From positions 1-64,000 of the forward strand of contig NZ_JABUZA010000016.1 of assembly GCF_014897985.1 (NCBI RefSeq): a DNA stretch of 64,000 nucleotides. The letters run 5' to 3'. Within the stretch, counting starts at the first letter, position 1. Each line of letters begins with the position of its first letter. Shown here piece after piece: positions 63,667 through 64,000 of this stretch. This stretch comes from Halomonas colorata (GTDB lineage Bacteria; Pseudomonadota; Gammaproteobacteria; Pseudomonadales; Halomonadaceae). The position numbers and the translations under genes were made by a program. The notes beneath the pieces were generated by a model. That model worked only from the letters and a program-made list of their open reading frames with translations. It was not told the origin of the DNA and did no database searches.

Positions 63667-64000
63667 TGAAGCTCAAGCTGACGCTGTGGCTGCTGAGCTT
63701 TATGCTCAAACGCGCCCTGCGCCGCAAGCCGCGCTTTCGTGAACAGCTTGAACGAATGCGCGGCCTAGACTGGGGTATTGCCACGGAAGACTTAACCGTC
63801 GCCCGTTACTACCGAATGACGCCAAAAGGCATCACTTCAGGTAAAGGCTTGCCGGTCGATCTGGATCTTGAGCTACGCTTTCGCGATCAAGACGCCGCGT
63901 TACGTATCCTCAGGAAACCAACGCAGCAGGCCTTCCTCGACGGAATGCTCAACGGCGAGGTACGCCTTGTCGGTGACTCCGCCGATATGAACAAGCTGCA
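63666..64000 (+). CDS. Unassigned protein, N-terminal part (cut by window edge)
   Basis: From ATG 63666, which overlaps the HU stop by one base, an open frame of at least 111 codons runs off the window. It begins MKLKLTLWLLSFMLKRALRR, an amphipathic and basic segment, followed by REQLERMRGLDWGIATEDLT and RYYRMTPKGITSGKGLPVDL. The later part (LDLELRFRDQDAALRILRKP, LDGMLNGEVRLVGDSADMNK) looks like an SCP2-type sterol/lipid-binding fold, but too little is visible to be sure. Confidence 0.65.
   Translation, partial: MKLKLTLWLLSFMLKRALRRKPRFREQLERMRGLDWGIATEDLTVARYYRMTPKGITSGKGLPVDLDLELRFRDQDAALRILRKPTQQAFLDGMLNGEVRLVGDSADMNKL

Overview
This 64 kb window most likely comes from a halomonad (Halomonadaceae, Gammaproteobacteria). 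That is inferred from moderate GC content, abundant TRAP transporters, an NSS-type sodium symporter, and the linked pst-phoU, phoBR and ubiCA blocks. No rRNA, tRNA or CRISPR array was seen. The right half (about 41-64 kb) looks like ordinary chromosome. The left half is an accessory region rich in catabolic genes and insertion sequences.

Layout. 0-16.4 kb is an IS-riddled zone holding parts of six elements: IS1380-type (cut by the window edge), IS3 (both ends present, orfB frameshifted), IS630 (remnant), IS5 (intact, TTAA duplication) and an IS1182 wrecked by an IS4 remnant. Between them lie a TauD/TfdA-like dioxygenase, three TRAP solute-binding protein (DctP) genes, a dctQ pseudogene, MarR and AraC regulators, an opine-dehydrogenase/hydroxyacyl-CoA-dehydrogenase pair and a DcaP-like porin. 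16.4-30.3 kb is one long minus-strand gene run. It matches the iac (indole-3-acetic acid, auxin) degradation genes: iacH, A, B, C, D, E, F, then a complete TRAP transporter (dctQ, dctM, dctP), a 4-oxalocrotonate-tautomerase-like gene, iacG, iacI, and finally two ketopantoate-reductase-like genes around a class II aldolase. 30.4-35.1 kb carries a second complete TRAP system and a DASS/SLC13 carboxylate transporter. 35.4-42.8 kb is a beta-ketoadipate region: pcaI, J, F, D intact, aroQ, and an IclR/PcaR-type regulator. Here pcaB, a vanillin-dehydrogenase-like gene and pobA survive only as deleted remnants, with a possible trace of pcaC.

42.8-64 kb holds housekeeping genes: a DUF72 protein, an NSS symporter, an RpiR/HexR regulator, uvrD with a LexA-like site, a Tat-exported TRAP binding protein, a YciA-type thioesterase, pstS, pstCAB-phoU, a CysZ-like protein, two paralogous small secreted acidic proteins, phoR-phoB with a Pho box, ubiA, ubiC, a rubredoxin-reductase-like flavoprotein, HU, and the start of an unassigned gene.

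How it fits together. The iac enzymes would take auxin to catechol. Ring cleavage (cat genes, not in this window) would lead to beta-ketoadipate enol-lactone. PcaD, PcaI/J and PcaF would then finish the route to succinyl-CoA and acetyl-CoA. Genes needed only for the 4-hydroxybenzoate/protocatechuate branch are the broken ones. Four closely related DctP paralogues, only one of which has an intact DctQM, share an exact 10-bp upstream motif (TTCATGTGAT) in three cases. The same motif precedes iacH, which suggests a shared regulon.
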